From contig JALHQA010000001.1 of the NCBI GenBank assembly GCA_022842205.1, positions 1-64,000 of the forward strand: a stretch of DNA of 64,000 bases, written 5' to 3'. This document shows, in pieces, positions 52,749-62,027 of this stretch; within the stretch, counting starts at the first letter, position 1; the number at the start of each line of letters is the position of its first letter. Below the pieces are notes generated by a model. The model saw only the letters and a list, made by a program, of their open reading frames with translations. It made no database searches and was not told the origin of the DNA. Source of the DNA: Hyphomicrobiales bacterium (GTDB lineage: Bacteria; Pseudomonadota; Alphaproteobacteria; Rhizobiales; Methylopilaceae). A program made the translations under genes and the position numbers.

Positions 52749-54227
52749 ATGTCTGAAATCACTCTCTCGGCGGGCGTCCGCCAGAACCTGCTCTCGCTGC
52801 AGAACACGGCGGAGCTGATGTCGAAGACGCAGAACCGCCTTGCCACCGGCAAGAAGGTCAACTCGGCGCTCGACAACCCGACCAACTTCTTCACCGCTCA
52901 GTCCCTGCAGAGCCGCGCCGGCGACATGGCCGCGCTGCTCGACAACATGACCAGCGGTATCAAGACGCTCGAAGCGGCCGACAACGGCCTGACCGCGATC
53001 ACCAAGACCATCGAGAGCATGCAGTCCACGCTGCGTCAGTCGCGTCAGGACAAATCGTTCAAGAGCGAAGCCTATACGCTTTCCGCCGGCCTGGACAACA
53101 CCGACATCCTGTCCTTCTCGGGCGGCGCTGTCGGTACGACGGCGGTCGACATCACCCTCGGCACCACGCCGGTCGCGGCCACCCCGGCGACCCTGACGGG
53201 TGCCGGCGGTACGGACCTCAGCGTTGCTGACCCGGACCTCTCGGCCCTCGACGGTGAATCGATCACCATCACCCAGGGTGCCAACACCGTAACCTACGCC
53301 TTCACCAACGCCGCTTCGGGTCAGAAGACGGACCTTCTCGCCGACCTGAACGCCAACGGCTTCACGGTGACGGCGACGAACGCCGGTCTGAACGTCAGCC
53401 GCGCCGATGGTGCGAACTTCACGGTCACGACCTCCGACGCGGCGGTCGATGCGGTGGTCGGCATCGCCGGCGGCACGACATCGGCCGACGGTGTCGCAGC
53501 GGTTGCCTCCGCCGCGAAGACCGTCGATCAGCTCGTCACCGAGATCAACAACAATGTCGCGTTGGACGGCAAGGTCCGCGCTTCGAATGACTCGGGCCGG
53601 CTCCGCATCGAGAACCTCTCGACGCAGGCACTCGACGTTGACGGCGTCACCGCCGCCGGCGTCATCGACGGCGCCGCGGCAGGTGCCGCGGAGATCGGCG
53701 GCAACCAGGTGCGCGCCAACCTGGTCAAGCAGTTCAACGAACTGCGCGACCAGCTCGACAAGCTGGCGGACGACGCCTCCTACAGCGGCGTCAACCTGCT
53801 GCGCGGCGATCTCCTGAAGCTGACCTTCAACGAGACCGGCTCTTCGACCATCGAAATCCAGGCGAAAGACCTCGAAGGAGAGGAGCGGCCGATCAACACC
53901 TCGACGCTCGGCCTCACGCTCGCGCTGGAGCCGGATTTCGACTCCGATACGTCAATCGACGCCCGGCTCAACGCCTTGACCGACGCGCTCGGCGTCATTC
54001 GCTCGCAAGCATCGGCGTTCGGCTCGAACCTCTCGATCGTCGAGAACCGCACCGAGTTCACCAAGGCGATGATGAACACCCTGCAGACCGGCGCCGACTC
54101 GCTGGTTCTGGCCGACACCAACGAGGAAGCGGCGAACATGCTCGCCCTTCAGACCCGCCAGCAGCTGTCCTCGACGGCGCTGTCGCTCGCCTCGCAGGCC
54201 GACCAGGCGGTGCTTCAGCTGTTCTGA
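52749..54227 (+). CDS. Flagellin 2
   Basis: A 492-residue tandem paralogue of flagellin 1, sharing both terminal helix regions and nearly the whole central domain. Differences concentrate in the first ~110 residues (KTQNRLATGKK, AQSLQSRAGDMAALL), in the segment around residues 265-320 (ALDGKVRASNDSGRLRIENLSTQ) and just before the C-terminal domain (ALEPDFDSDTSIDARLN). It has its own leader, CtrA-like box and an identical terminator. Filaments built of two flagellins are usual in this order. Confidence 0.97.
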   Translation: MSEITLSAGVRQNLLSLQNTAELMSKTQNRLATGKKVNSALDNPTNFFTAQSLQSRAGDMAALLDNMTSGIKTLEAADNGLTAITKTIESMQSTLRQSRQDKSFKSEAYTLSAGLDNTDILSFSGGAVGTTAVDITLGTTPVAATPATLTGAGGTDLSVADPDLSALDGESITITQGANTVTYAFTNAASGQKTDLLADLNANGFTVTATNAGLNVSRADGANFTVTTSDAAVDAVVGIAGGTTSADGVAAVASAAKTVDQLVTEINNNVALDGKVRASNDSGRLRIENLSTQALDVDGVTAAGVIDGAAAGAAEIGGNQVRANLVKQFNELRDQLDKLADDASYSGVNLLRGDLLKLTFNETGSSTIEIQAKDLEGEERPINTSTLGLTLALEPDFDSDTSIDARLNALTDALGVIRSQASAFGSNLSIVENRTEFTKAMMNTLQTGADSLVLADTNEEAANMLALQTRQQLSSTALSLASQADQAVLQLF

Positions 54228-54252
54228 CGCTCAGCGGACAACGCAAATATCA

Positions 54253-54280
54253 AGCGGCGGGGCCCTCCCCGCCGCTTTTT
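54253..54280 (+). terminator. Intrinsic terminator of flagellin 2
   Basis: GCGGCGGGG-CCCT-CCCCGCCGC then TTTTTCTTTG; a copy of the flagellin 1 terminator. Confidence 0.92.
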
Positions 54281-54339
54281 CTTTGACCGCAGGGCCGCGC
54301 GGCTCCAAGTTTTGGTCTGGTACAGGGAGGCGATTCGCG

Positions 54340-54780
54340 ATGGCTCTCAAGGTCGAACTGAAGCCCGGAGAACGCATCATCCTCGGCAACTGCATCGTCA
54401 CCAACGACAACCAGCGCACGCGCCTGTTCATTGAAGGCGACGCTCCCATTCTCCGCGAGAAAGATATTCTGACGCCCGAGACGGCGGACACTCCCGCGAG
54501 AAGAATCTATCTTGCCGTTCAGCTAATGTATCTCTCCAAAGATGTTCCAAAATTCCAGGATCAGTATTTCGAACTGGTTGGCGATTTTGTACGTGCAGCT
54601 CCAAGTAGTCTGGCGATGGTCGATGCGGTGAATAATGCCATATTAACCAACGCACTCTATAAGGCTCTGAGGGAAGCGAAGAACTTGATAGCTTTCGAAC
54701 AGGAGCTGATGGACCATGCAGCAAGGCGCGCAAGCTTACGCGAACACAGCACAGAAGACAGCGACCCCTCGCGATCTTGA
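54340..54780 (+). CDS. flbT: Flagellin post-transcriptional regulator FlbT
   Basis: A 146-residue protein beginning ALKVELKPGERIILGNCIVTNDNQRTRLFIEGDAPILREKDIL, which identifies FlbT. In Caulobacter it binds the flagellin mRNA leader and promotes its decay until the hook is finished. The helical second half (FQDQYFELVGDFVRAAP...ALYKALREAKNLIAFEQEL) is normal. The track start at 54283 is inside the flagellin terminator; ATG 54340 after GGGAGG is preferred. It overlaps flaF by 65 bp. Its putative target hairpins lie in the two leaders upstream. Confidence 0.95.
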   Translation: MALKVELKPGERIILGNCIVTNDNQRTRLFIEGDAPILREKDILTPETADTPARRIYLAVQLMYLSKDVPKFQDQYFELVGDFVRAAPSSLAMVDAVNNAILTNALYKALREAKNLIAFEQELMDHAARRASLREHSTEDSDPSRS

Positions 54781-55105
54781 GGCCCAGCTTCTTATTCGCG
54801 CAGCCAACCGCCTGCAGAACATCGTCAGCGGCCAGGTTACCGACACCGAGGAAATGCGCGAGGCGCTGCGTTACAACCGCAAGCTCTGGACCGTGCTTTC
54901 CACATCGGCCACCGCCGCCGAAAATCCGCTTCCGCCCGCCATCAAGCAGAATATCGGCAATATCGCGATGTTCGTGCTGCCGCACTGCGTCGAGCTCGAG
55001 CTCGCGCCCGTGCCGCAGCGCATGACGTCCCTCGTGAACATCAACCGGGAACTCGCCGCGGGGCTGATGAGCAGCATGCGCAACGCGGACAGCGCCGCCG
55101 CGTAA
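54716..55105 (+). CDS. flaF: Flagellar biosynthesis regulator FlaF
   Basis: A 129-residue helical protein with the FlaF signature: AYANTAQKTATPRDLEAQLLIRAANRLQ, then REALRYNRKLWTVLSTSA and VELELAPVPQRMTSLVNINRELAAGLMS. In Caulobacter it is needed for flagellin synthesis and acts against FlbT. It overlaps the end of flbT, so the pair is co-translated. A bidirectional terminator follows. Confidence 0.95.
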   Translation: MQQGAQAYANTAQKTATPRDLEAQLLIRAANRLQNIVSGQVTDTEEMREALRYNRKLWTVLSTSATAAENPLPPAIKQNIGNIAMFVLPHCVELELAPVPQRMTSLVNINRELAAGLMSSMRNADSAAA

Positions 55106-55131
55106 GGACGCGGACTTCCCGAAATTAAAAA

Positions 55132-55157
55132 GCCGGGCATGAAGCCCGGCTTTTTTT
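55132..55157. terminator. Bidirectional terminator between flaF and flgL
   Basis: GCCGGGC-ATGAA-GCCCGGC, with TTTTTTT on the right and TTTTTAATTT on the left strand. It can end both converging operons. Confidence 0.9.
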
Positions 55158-55184
55158 GCGGTCGTTGCTATCCGCTTCTTGTTA

Positions 55185-56996
55185 TCAGAGAAAATTCACG
55201 AGCGTGAGCTGCGAGGCCATCGCCGTGACCTGGTAGCTCGCCTGAAGATTGGTCTGCAGCGCCAGCAGAGATGCCGCGACCTCTTCCTTGGACACGCCCT
55301 CGATATTCGCCAGCATCGTTTCCAGCACGGCTTCGGATTGGGTGTGACGTTCCTTCGCCTCATTCACCGAAACCGACACATTGGTGATCTCGACAACGAG
55401 AGATTCGAGCGTGCTGAGGCCGGTATCGCTCGAAAGCGCGGGACGAAGGCGGTCGGTCAGCGCGGTGTATTGCGCCTTGCCGATCTCTTCGTCGGAGACA
55501 TTCAGCTCCATCACCGCGAACGCGCCGAGACTTTCCATCAGTTCCCGGACGCCATCTTCGTTTGCGCGCGCGCCATAGCTCGCGTTCAGCGTGGCGTCGA
55601 TGCGCGCGTTCTGCGTCTGCCGCGCGGAATCGGTGCCGCTCTCGCCGCGATACCAATCGAAGGTCGTCGCCGTTCCATCCACAAGCGCCGCGGCCGTTCC
55701 AGGAGGCCCATCGACACGCAGCGGCGGTTCGCCGAAGAAATTACGCGACCCCGTGATGGCCGACGCCGCCGCGAGCGAGGTTTTCGCCTCGGTCTGTACG
55801 GCTGCGTCCATTGAGGACCTCAGATTATCGACCGTCTCGTCAAGCGCCGCTCCGATCACGAACTGGCCCGGCCCGGCGGGAGATGTTGTGGTGGCGGTGA
55901 GCTCGATTTCCTCGAAGCTCCCATCCGGCAGCTCGAGCGCAAAGCGCACGGAATCTCCCGACGCCGGCTGTGCCGTCAGCGTGAATTCCAGAGCGGGCGG
56001 CGTCCCCGCAGGACCTGTTGCCGTCGCGCCGGCGATGTTGGTTTCGGCACCGACAAGTTTAAAGCCGAACGGGCTCGGCGCCGCATCCTCGGCAAGCCGT
56101 ATCGTCGTATCGGGATCGTAAACCGGGCTTGCAATGCCAAGCTCCGCGGCAGCCGGGCCGCCTGTCGTGAACGTCACATCGCCCGCGTCTGCAACGATGC
56201 GAAGCTGGCCGTTGACGTTGGAAGCGGTGACATCGCCGTTGATCGATGCGTCAGCGTTGATCGCGTTGACCAGATCGTCCAGCGTGTTGATGCCGCCATC
56301 GTCGATCGTGAACGTTGCGGTCGTGCCGCCGACAGTGATGTCGAGCGTGTTGCCGTCCGTCACAAAGCCGGCGCCGCCAGCGCCCGCATTGGTAAGGTCG
56401 TTCTCGGCCGCGGCGCCGAGACCCGCACCGACAGCCTCGACGTTGAACGTCAGACGCCCGCGGCCGCCGGTGCCGAGATCGGCCGCCGTACGTTCGGCCA
56501 TGACGGTTTTCAGTCCGTCGCGGCCGAGCGCTCCGTTCAGGATTTCGTCCATCTTCGCAACAGGCGGCGTCGATACTTCGCGGCCGCCGAACAGATAGAC
56601 CCCGGCCACATTGACGTTCAGCGACTCGATCATGGTGTCGAGGCGCGACAGCGTCGAATTCTGCGCGATCGTCTTGCTGCCCGCGAGCAGCCAGTTGGTC
56701 GGCGTCATGTCGCCGCGCGTGTCCTGCGCGATGTCGGTCATCGTCGTCAGGCTCGCCGACATCATGTTGGTGCGCAGCCCGACCTGCTGGATATTCGTCG
56801 CATAGGTTCCGAGCGCGGCGAGCTTGCCCTTGAGGTGCAGCGCCATGCCCCGGTCGGAGCCGAGTCCGCCATAGGTCTGGGATTTCTGGCCGGTCGCAAG
56901 CTGCAGGCTCAGATTGTCGAACTGGCTACGCATCTGCGTCAGCGCGCGCGCATAGGAATGCGTGAAAAGCCCGGTGCCGTTGATCGTGCTACTCAT
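55185..56996 (-). CDS. flgL: Flagellar hook-associated protein 3 FlgL
   Basis: A 603-residue hook-filament junction protein. The flagellin-like N-terminus reads SYARALTQMRSQFDNLSLQLATGQKSQTYGGLG; the C-terminus, VSKEEVAASLLALQTNLQASYQVTAMASQLTLVNFL, is typical of rhizobial FlgL. A large central region carries a flagellin-IN-type repeat (FTIDDGGINTLDDLVNAINADASINGDVTASNV), also found in flgE here. ATG 56996 has GAGG at a good distance; ATG 57002 is too close. It is the last gene of flgE-flgK-flgL. Confidence 0.9.
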   Translation of the reverse strand: MSSTINGTGLFTHSYARALTQMRSQFDNLSLQLATGQKSQTYGGLGSDRGMALHLKGKLAALGTYATNIQQVGLRTNMMSASLTTMTDIAQDTRGDMTPTNWLLAGSKTIAQNSTLSRLDTMIESLNVNVAGVYLFGGREVSTPPVAKMDEILNGALGRDGLKTVMAERTAADLGTGGRGRLTFNVEAVGAGLGAAAENDLTNAGAGGAGFVTDGNTLDITVGGTTATFTIDDGGINTLDDLVNAINADASINGDVTASNVNGQLRIVADAGDVTFTTGGPAAAELGIASPVYDPDTTIRLAEDAAPSPFGFKLVGAETNIAGATATGPAGTPPALEFTLTAQPASGDSVRFALELPDGSFEEIELTATTTSPAGPGQFVIGAALDETVDNLRSSMDAAVQTEAKTSLAAASAITGSRNFFGEPPLRVDGPPGTAAALVDGTATTFDWYRGESGTDSARQTQNARIDATLNASYGARANEDGVRELMESLGAFAVMELNVSDEEIGKAQYTALTDRLRPALSSDTGLSTLESLVVEITNVSVSVNEAKERHTQSEAVLETMLANIEGVSKEEVAASLLALQTNLQASYQVTAMASQLTLVNFL

Positions 56997-57007
56997 GATC
57001 ATTTACC

Positions 57008-58846
57008 TCACATCGCGAGCAGGACATCCATCATCTCCTTGACGGTAGAGATCACACGCGCGTTGGCCGCATAGGCCGATTGAAGCTGCAGCAGCTTCGA
57101 CATTTCCTCATCGACGTCGACGCCCGATTTTTCGGCGAAGCGATCCTGGAGAGCGGTTACGACGACCTCCTGCCCCTCCTGCACGCGCGAGGCGAGCGCC
57201 GCGTTGTTGGCCTGGAATTCGATCAGGCCGCGCGCGAAGTTGGCGATCGAGCCGGTGTAGGGACTTGTCGCTCCGCCGAGGCCGGTGTCGGTGCGATACT
57301 GGATGGTCGCGTTTTCCAGCGCATCTCGCAGGAAAGTGGCGCGCGAGGCATCGCCCGAATACATCGGCGACTGGTAGTTGACGAGCAGCGCCGGATCGTC
57401 GATCAGCGCAGGATTGATGCGGATGCGGCTGGCAAAGCCGAGACGCTGGGTCAGGCCGTCCACGCTGCCGGTATAGGGCTCGGTGCCGTCGACGAAGAAC
57501 GGCAGCGCGAGCCCGTCGCCGGTCAGCGCCGTCGAGGTGACGCGCGCGGTGGCGCCGGTCATCGTGGCCGTGGCGGGAGCGGCATCGAAGGTGAAATCAG
57601 CGCCTGTATTCGTGACGGTGAATCCCGCGCCGAGCGCCGTCTGCATCTGCGCCGCGACGGAGGCGTAACCGCCGGTCCAGTCGATGCCGACGACGGTGTC
57701 GTTCGGATCGGCCGTGAGATCGTTCGCGAGCGGCAGAGCCGTCGGATCGTCGACGCGGACGAAGGTCACCGTGCGCGCCTGGCCGCCCGGCTGCTGGTTG
57801 TAGGTAACCGTGACCTTGTTGCCGGGCTGGACGTCGGCGAGGTTCAGATCGAAGCCGGTGCCGTTGGCGGTGCCCGTCATCTCGGCGGTGCCGAGCGCTT
57901 CGGCCAGCGCGGCAGCCATCTCGTCCAGCTGCGTCTGCGCTTCGACAAGGACATTGTCGCGCATGTCGGCATAGGCCTTCATGTCGCCGGAACGGATCGT
58001 GTTCCCGGCGAGAAGATCAACCGGCACATTGTCCGGCCCGCGCAGGATGACAGTACCGACGCGCCGTTCATTGGGATCGGTCGAGTAAAGCGCCTCCGGC
58101 GCCATCGCGACCGGCCCCTCGAACTCCAGCCTCGAGGGAGTGCTGTCGGTGTAAAGCGCGGCGCCGCCGGTGGTGTAGATCTGAAGCGCGGCATTGTTGC
58201 CGGTGACGCGGATGTCGATGAGCTGCGACAGCTCGTCGATATACCGGTCGCGCTGGTCCAGCAGATCGGGAGAGATCGCGCCCGTCGTGTCCATGACGGC
58301 GATCTGTTCCTGCACTCGATCGATCTGGCCGAGCAGCCCGTTGACCTGATCGACCGTCGAGGAAATGCCGCGGTCCGCTTCCTGGCGCATCGCCTGGATG
58401 TCGCTCGACATCGATTGCAGCGACTGGGCGAGAAGCTGCGCTTCGTTCAGAACGCTCTGGCGCGCCGATTGCGAGCTCGGGGTCGTCGCGAGCGTGTCGA
58501 GCGCGCCGGTGAAATTATTGATCAGCGTATCGAGTGAGCTCGTGCCGCCGGGCGTGCCGTACAGGCGCTGAAGCTGGTCGAGATAGTTCGACGCGATGTT
58601 GGAATAGCTGAGCCCGCTCTGCTCGACACGCATCTGGCGCTGCACATAGGTGTCGATTTCGCGCTGGATGCTGGTGACGCGAACACCCGACGTGCGGCCG
58701 TCGAGGACGTTCGCCTGAAGAAGCGCGCTCTTCTTGGTATATCCGGGTGTGTTGACGTTCGCGACATTGCCCGAGACGAGCTCAAGCCCGGCCTGCGTCG
58801 TGCGCAGACCGGACAGAGCGGTGGACAATGCGAAAGTCAGACCCAT
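57008..58846 (-). CDS. flgK: Flagellar hook-associated protein 1 FlgK
   Basis: A 612-residue junction protein. The N-terminal motif TALSGLRTTQAGLELVSGNVANVNTPGYTKK and the C-terminal helix SGVDVDEEMSKLLQLQSAYAANARVISTVKEMMDVLLAM are diagnostic. The central part includes FTGALDTLATTPSSQSARQSVLNEAQLLAQ and LDQRDRYIDELSQLIDIRV, both common in FlgK. It lies between flgE (38 bp upstream) and flgL. The FlgN-like chaperone at 49807 is its expected partner. Confidence 0.95.
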   Translation of the reverse strand: MGLTFALSTALSGLRTTQAGLELVSGNVANVNTPGYTKKSALLQANVLDGRTSGVRVTSIQREIDTYVQRQMRVEQSGLSYSNIASNYLDQLQRLYGTPGGTSSLDTLINNFTGALDTLATTPSSQSARQSVLNEAQLLAQSLQSMSSDIQAMRQEADRGISSTVDQVNGLLGQIDRVQEQIAVMDTTGAISPDLLDQRDRYIDELSQLIDIRVTGNNAALQIYTTGGAALYTDSTPSRLEFEGPVAMAPEALYSTDPNERRVGTVILRGPDNVPVDLLAGNTIRSGDMKAYADMRDNVLVEAQTQLDEMAAALAEALGTAEMTGTANGTGFDLNLADVQPGNKVTVTYNQQPGGQARTVTFVRVDDPTALPLANDLTADPNDTVVGIDWTGGYASVAAQMQTALGAGFTVTNTGADFTFDAAPATATMTGATARVTSTALTGDGLALPFFVDGTEPYTGSVDGLTQRLGFASRIRINPALIDDPALLVNYQSPMYSGDASRATFLRDALENATIQYRTDTGLGGATSPYTGSIANFARGLIEFQANNAALASRVQEGQEVVVTALQDRFAEKSGVDVDEEMSKLLQLQSAYAANARVISTVKEMMDVLLAM

Positions 58847-58884
58847 ACTCGTCTCCTGAAGGCGGCCCTAAGCGCCGCTATCCC

Positions 58885-60585
58885 TCAGCGAACCATGTTG
58901 AGGGCTTCCTGCAGCATCTCGTCGGCGGTCGAGACGATGCGGGTGTTGGCGGAATAGGCCTGCTGGGTGACGATGAGCTTGGTGAACTCGTCGGCGATGT
59001 CGGTGTTCGAGCCTTCCAGCGAGGAGCCGATGATGGAGCCCGGCGCGCCGGGGATTGGCGGACCCGACTCGAATGTCGTCGCGAAGGCGCCGCCGTCCAG
59101 ACGCTTCAGCGCGTTGTCGGCGTTGAAGAACACGGTCGGAATTTCGGCGATGTCCGCCATCTGGCCGTTGGAGTAGAATGCCGTGATGCGGCCGCCATCC
59201 GAGATCTGGACGCGAACCGTTTCACCTGCGGCATAGCCGTCCTGGTTGAGCGTAATGACGTTCGCGACGGAACCGTTGTCGGCGTTGTACTGCGTCAGGC
59301 CGGTGGAGCCATGCGATAGCGTGACGTTGCCGACATTGTTGCCGTCAACCGTCAGGTTGCTGATCATCGTGGTCGCGAACGGCGGGTTCAGAAGGCTGTC
59401 CGGACCGAATGCGAAGTTCTGTCCGACGTTGGTCCACATCGGTTCGGTGCCGGTCGCGTCGTTGCTGGACTTGTAGAACAGGTTCCAGGTGTCCTGACCG
59501 CCATTGTCGGTGTTGTTGACCTTGGCCCAGCGCAGCTGGACCTTTACCGGCGTGCCCTGCGCGTCGTAGATCGTGACGGCGTCACCCGAGATCGACTGCT
59601 CTTCGAAAATCTCGGCTTCGTTTGCCGCGACAGTGCCGGTCGTGCCGAGCGTCGCGGGCGCCTGAGAGGCAAGGCCGAGCGCGGCGGCGGCGCCGCCCGT
59701 ACCGCCAACGGTCAGCGCGACGTTCGGGTTGTCGCCGGCGATCTGGATCTGGTTGCCGCCGACAATAGAAGCCGTGACGCCGTTGAGATCAGCGTGGTCG
59801 TTGATGGCGTCGACAAGATCCTGAAGCGTATTGATCTCGCCCGGGTCCATGCCGAAGGTGAAGGTCGCCGTCGCGCCACCCGGAATCTGCATCGTCAGGG
59901 TCGAGTCGTTGGCGAGATCGCCACCGGCGCCGCCGTTCGTCAGGTCGGTGGCAGCGGCCATTGCAAGACCGAGATCGGAGATGGCGATGGGCGAGCCGGC
60001 CGCGCGCGGGTCGGTTGTGAAGTCGCCCGGCTGCATGACGCCGCTGGTCGGCGTCTTCGGCAGGTTGCCGCGATAGGTGATGACGCCCGTGGCGCGGGCG
60101 GGAAGAATGTCGTTCGTCAGCGGCATGACTTCCGGCACGCTGCCCGAGACGTTTCCGGTCTCGCGGTCGATCGGCAGAAGCTTCAGGTAATAGCCCGCGC
60201 CGTTGACGAGATAGCCGTCCTTGTTGATCTCGAAGTCGCCGCGCCGGGTGTAGTAGTCGACACCGGAAAAGATCGGCTGGCCGTCGGCCGCGCCGGTCTG
60301 CGTCGCCACGACAAAATAGCCGTCGCCGTTGAGCGCCATGTAGGTGGCGTTGTTGGCCGACTGGATGTCGCCCTGCTGGGTGTTCGTCGCGCGGCTCTGG
60401 GAGATGACGGCGCCGGCTACCTGGCGGCTCGGAACGTTGTCCGGGATGAGGTCGGTGAAGCTCGTATCAGTGCGCTTGAACGCGGTCGTCTGCGAGTTGG
60501 CGATATTGCCGGAAATGTTTTCCAGCGCGTAGGACTGAGCCCGAAGCCCCGACACCGCCGTGGTCAATGCACCAAAGATACCCAT
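58885..60585 (-). CDS. flgE: Flagellar hook protein FlgE
   Basis: A 566-residue hook subunit. It starts MGIFGALTTAVSGLRAQSYALENISGNIANSQTTAFKRTDTSF, and ends SNTDIADEFTKLIVTQQAYSANTRIVSTADEMLQEALNMVR. The middle has the hook-specific SGDAVTIYDAQGTPVKVQLRWAK and YFVVATQTGAADG segments, plus a flagellin-IN-like repeat (PGEINTLQDLVDAINDHADLNGVTASIVG). The track start at 60675 adds unrelated sequence; ATG 60585 is right. A sigma-54 promoter and an ftr-like enhancer precede it. Confidence 0.95.
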   Translation of the reverse strand: MGIFGALTTAVSGLRAQSYALENISGNIANSQTTAFKRTDTSFTDLIPDNVPSRQVAGAVISQSRATNTQQGDIQSANNATYMALNGDGYFVVATQTGAADGQPIFSGVDYYTRRGDFEINKDGYLVNGAGYYLKLLPIDRETGNVSGSVPEVMPLTNDILPARATGVITYRGNLPKTPTSGVMQPGDFTTDPRAAGSPIAISDLGLAMAAATDLTNGGAGGDLANDSTLTMQIPGGATATFTFGMDPGEINTLQDLVDAINDHADLNGVTASIVGGNQIQIAGDNPNVALTVGGTGGAAAALGLASQAPATLGTTGTVAANEAEIFEEQSISGDAVTIYDAQGTPVKVQLRWAKVNNTDNGGQDTWNLFYKSSNDATGTEPMWTNVGQNFAFGPDSLLNPPFATTMISNLTVDGNNVGNVTLSHGSTGLTQYNADNGSVANVITLNQDGYAAGETVRVQISDGGRITAFYSNGQMADIAEIPTVFFNADNALKRLDGGAFATTFESGPPIPGAPGSIIGSSLEGSNTDIADEFTKLIVTQQAYSANTRIVSTADEMLQEALNMVR

Positions 60586-60647
60586 GGCCTTCTCCCAAAA
60601 CCGGCGCGAGCCGAAGGGCGCGCCATAAAGTTGCCTGCCAAGAGGGG

Positions 60648-60663
60648 TGCAAGGGGAAGGCCA
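60648..60663 (-). promoter_or_regulatory. Sigma-54 promoter of flgE
   Basis: On the minus strand, TGGCCTTCCCCTTGCA matches TGGC at -24 and TTGCA at -12 with the exact GG-N10-GC spacing. The predicted start is about 50 bp before the flgE ATG. It is the best sigma-54 match in the window. Confidence 0.75.
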
Positions 60664-60736
60664 GCGACCAAGCACAGCAAAATCAATAGTTTACGCTGAA
60701 TTACATACAATTTCGGCAGGCAGAATCGACCCCATG

Positions 60737-60751
60737 CGGCAGAATCTGCCG
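60737..60751. promoter_or_regulatory. ftr-like palindrome CGGCA-N5-TGCCG before flgE
   Basis: CGGCA-GAATC-TGCCG (in fact CGGCAGA-A-TCTGCCG, fully symmetric), about 80 bp upstream of the sigma-54 promoter. It is the third copy of this motif, always before a flagellar operon. Confidence 0.65.
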
Positions 60752-60831
60752 GGCTGTTTTGGCCGCATCCCCCGGATGACATGGAGGAAATACGGTCTCG
60801 ACATGCGCCTCGCGGGCACTATGTGCGACCG

Positions 60832-61929
60832 ATGATGTTCCGCACCGCGCTTGCCGCCCTCCTCCTCGCCCTGCCCGCTTCGGCGCAGACATCCCAGATC
60901 AGGATCGACACCATCGCGGAGGGGCTCGAGAACCCCTGGGGTCTCGCTTTCCTGCCGGACGGCCGGATGCTGGTCACGGAACGCCCCGGGCGTCTGAATC
61001 TCGTCTCAAAAGAGGGCGAGGTCTCGAAGATTGGCAACACGCCCGACGTGGTCGCCCGCGGCCAGGGGGGGATGCTTGATGTCGCCCTGCACCCGGACTT
61101 CGCGCAGAACCGGCTCGTTTACCTCACCTATTCCGAAGCCGGCGACGGCGGCTCGGGAACGGCTGTGGCGCGCGGGAAACTCTCAGGTGACGGCAAGCTG
61201 CTTGAAGATGTCGAGGTGATCTTCCGCCAGACGCCGAAGGTCGCGGGCAACGGCCATTTCGGTTCGCGGCTCGCTTTCGCACCCGACGGCAAGCTGTTCG
61301 TCACGCTTGGGGAACGCATGGCTTATCGCGAAAAATCTCAGGACCTCGGCACGACCTTCGGCAAGGTCGTCCGCGTCAATGACGATGGCTCGGTGCCGGA
61401 CGACAACCCCTTCGTCGGCAGGGACGGCGCACTGCCGGAAATCTGGTCATACGGACATCGCAACCCGCAAAGCGCAGCCATCAACCCCGCCACAGGTGCG
61501 CTCTGGACCGTCGAGCATGGCGCGCGCGGCGGCGACGAGATCAACATACCCGAAGCCGGAAAGAACTATGGCTGGCCCATCATTTCCTACGGCGTGAACT
61601 ATGACGGCTCGAAGATCGGCGAAGGCACCGAGAAGGAAGGCATGGAGCAGCCGGCCAAGTACTGGGATCCAAGCTTCGCGCCGTCGGGCATGGCGTTCTA
61701 TACCGGCGACCTGTTTCCCGGCTGGAAGGGCGATCTCTTCATCGGGGGCCTGAAGAACGGAGAGCTTGTGCGCGTCGATATCGACAACGGCAAACCCGGC
61801 GACGACGAGCGTCTGTTGACCGATCTCGGCGAACGCATCCGCGATGTCCGTCAGGGTCCCGATGGCGCGTTGTATGTCCTGACGGATTCCAGCGACGGGA
61901 AGCTGCTGCGCCTGAGCCCCGGCGGCTGA
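60832..61929 (+). CDS. PQQ-dependent sugar dehydrogenase (aldose sugar dehydrogenase-like)
   Basis: A 365-residue periplasmic six-bladed beta-propeller of the soluble glucose/aldose dehydrogenase family (E. coli YliI/Asd-like). It has a signal peptide ([16 protein letters not shown]), then [87 protein letters not shown] and [11 protein letters not shown]. His and Arg residues at PQQ-binding positions ([21 protein letters not shown]) are present. It oxidises aldoses using PQQ and calcium. ATG 60832 and 60835 are both possible. Confidence 0.9.
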   Translation: MMFRTALAALLLALPASAQTSQIRIDTIAEGLENPWGLAFLPDGRMLVTERPGRLNLVSKEGEVSKIGNTPDVVARGQGGMLDVALHPDFAQNRLVYLTYSEAGDGGSGTAVARGKLSGDGKLLEDVEVIFRQTPKVAGNGHFGSRLAFAPDGKLFVTLGERMAYREKSQDLGTTFGKVVRVNDDGSVPDDNPFVGRDGALPEIWSYGHRNPQSAAINPATGALWTVEHGARGGDEINIPEAGKNYGWPIISYGVNYDGSKIGEGTEKEGMEQPAKYWDPSFAPSGMAFYTGDLFPGWKGDLFIGGLKNGELVRVDIDNGKPGDDERLLTDLGERIRDVRQGPDGALYVLTDSSDGKLLRLSPGG

Positions 61930-62027
61930 CTTTTGGCGCATGGGTGGAACCGCAAACGCCCCGCCCCGCTTGTTATGCCGGATCGCAGCCTCCATGCTGC
62001 GATGGGGTCTAACAGGGGGCACATCAC

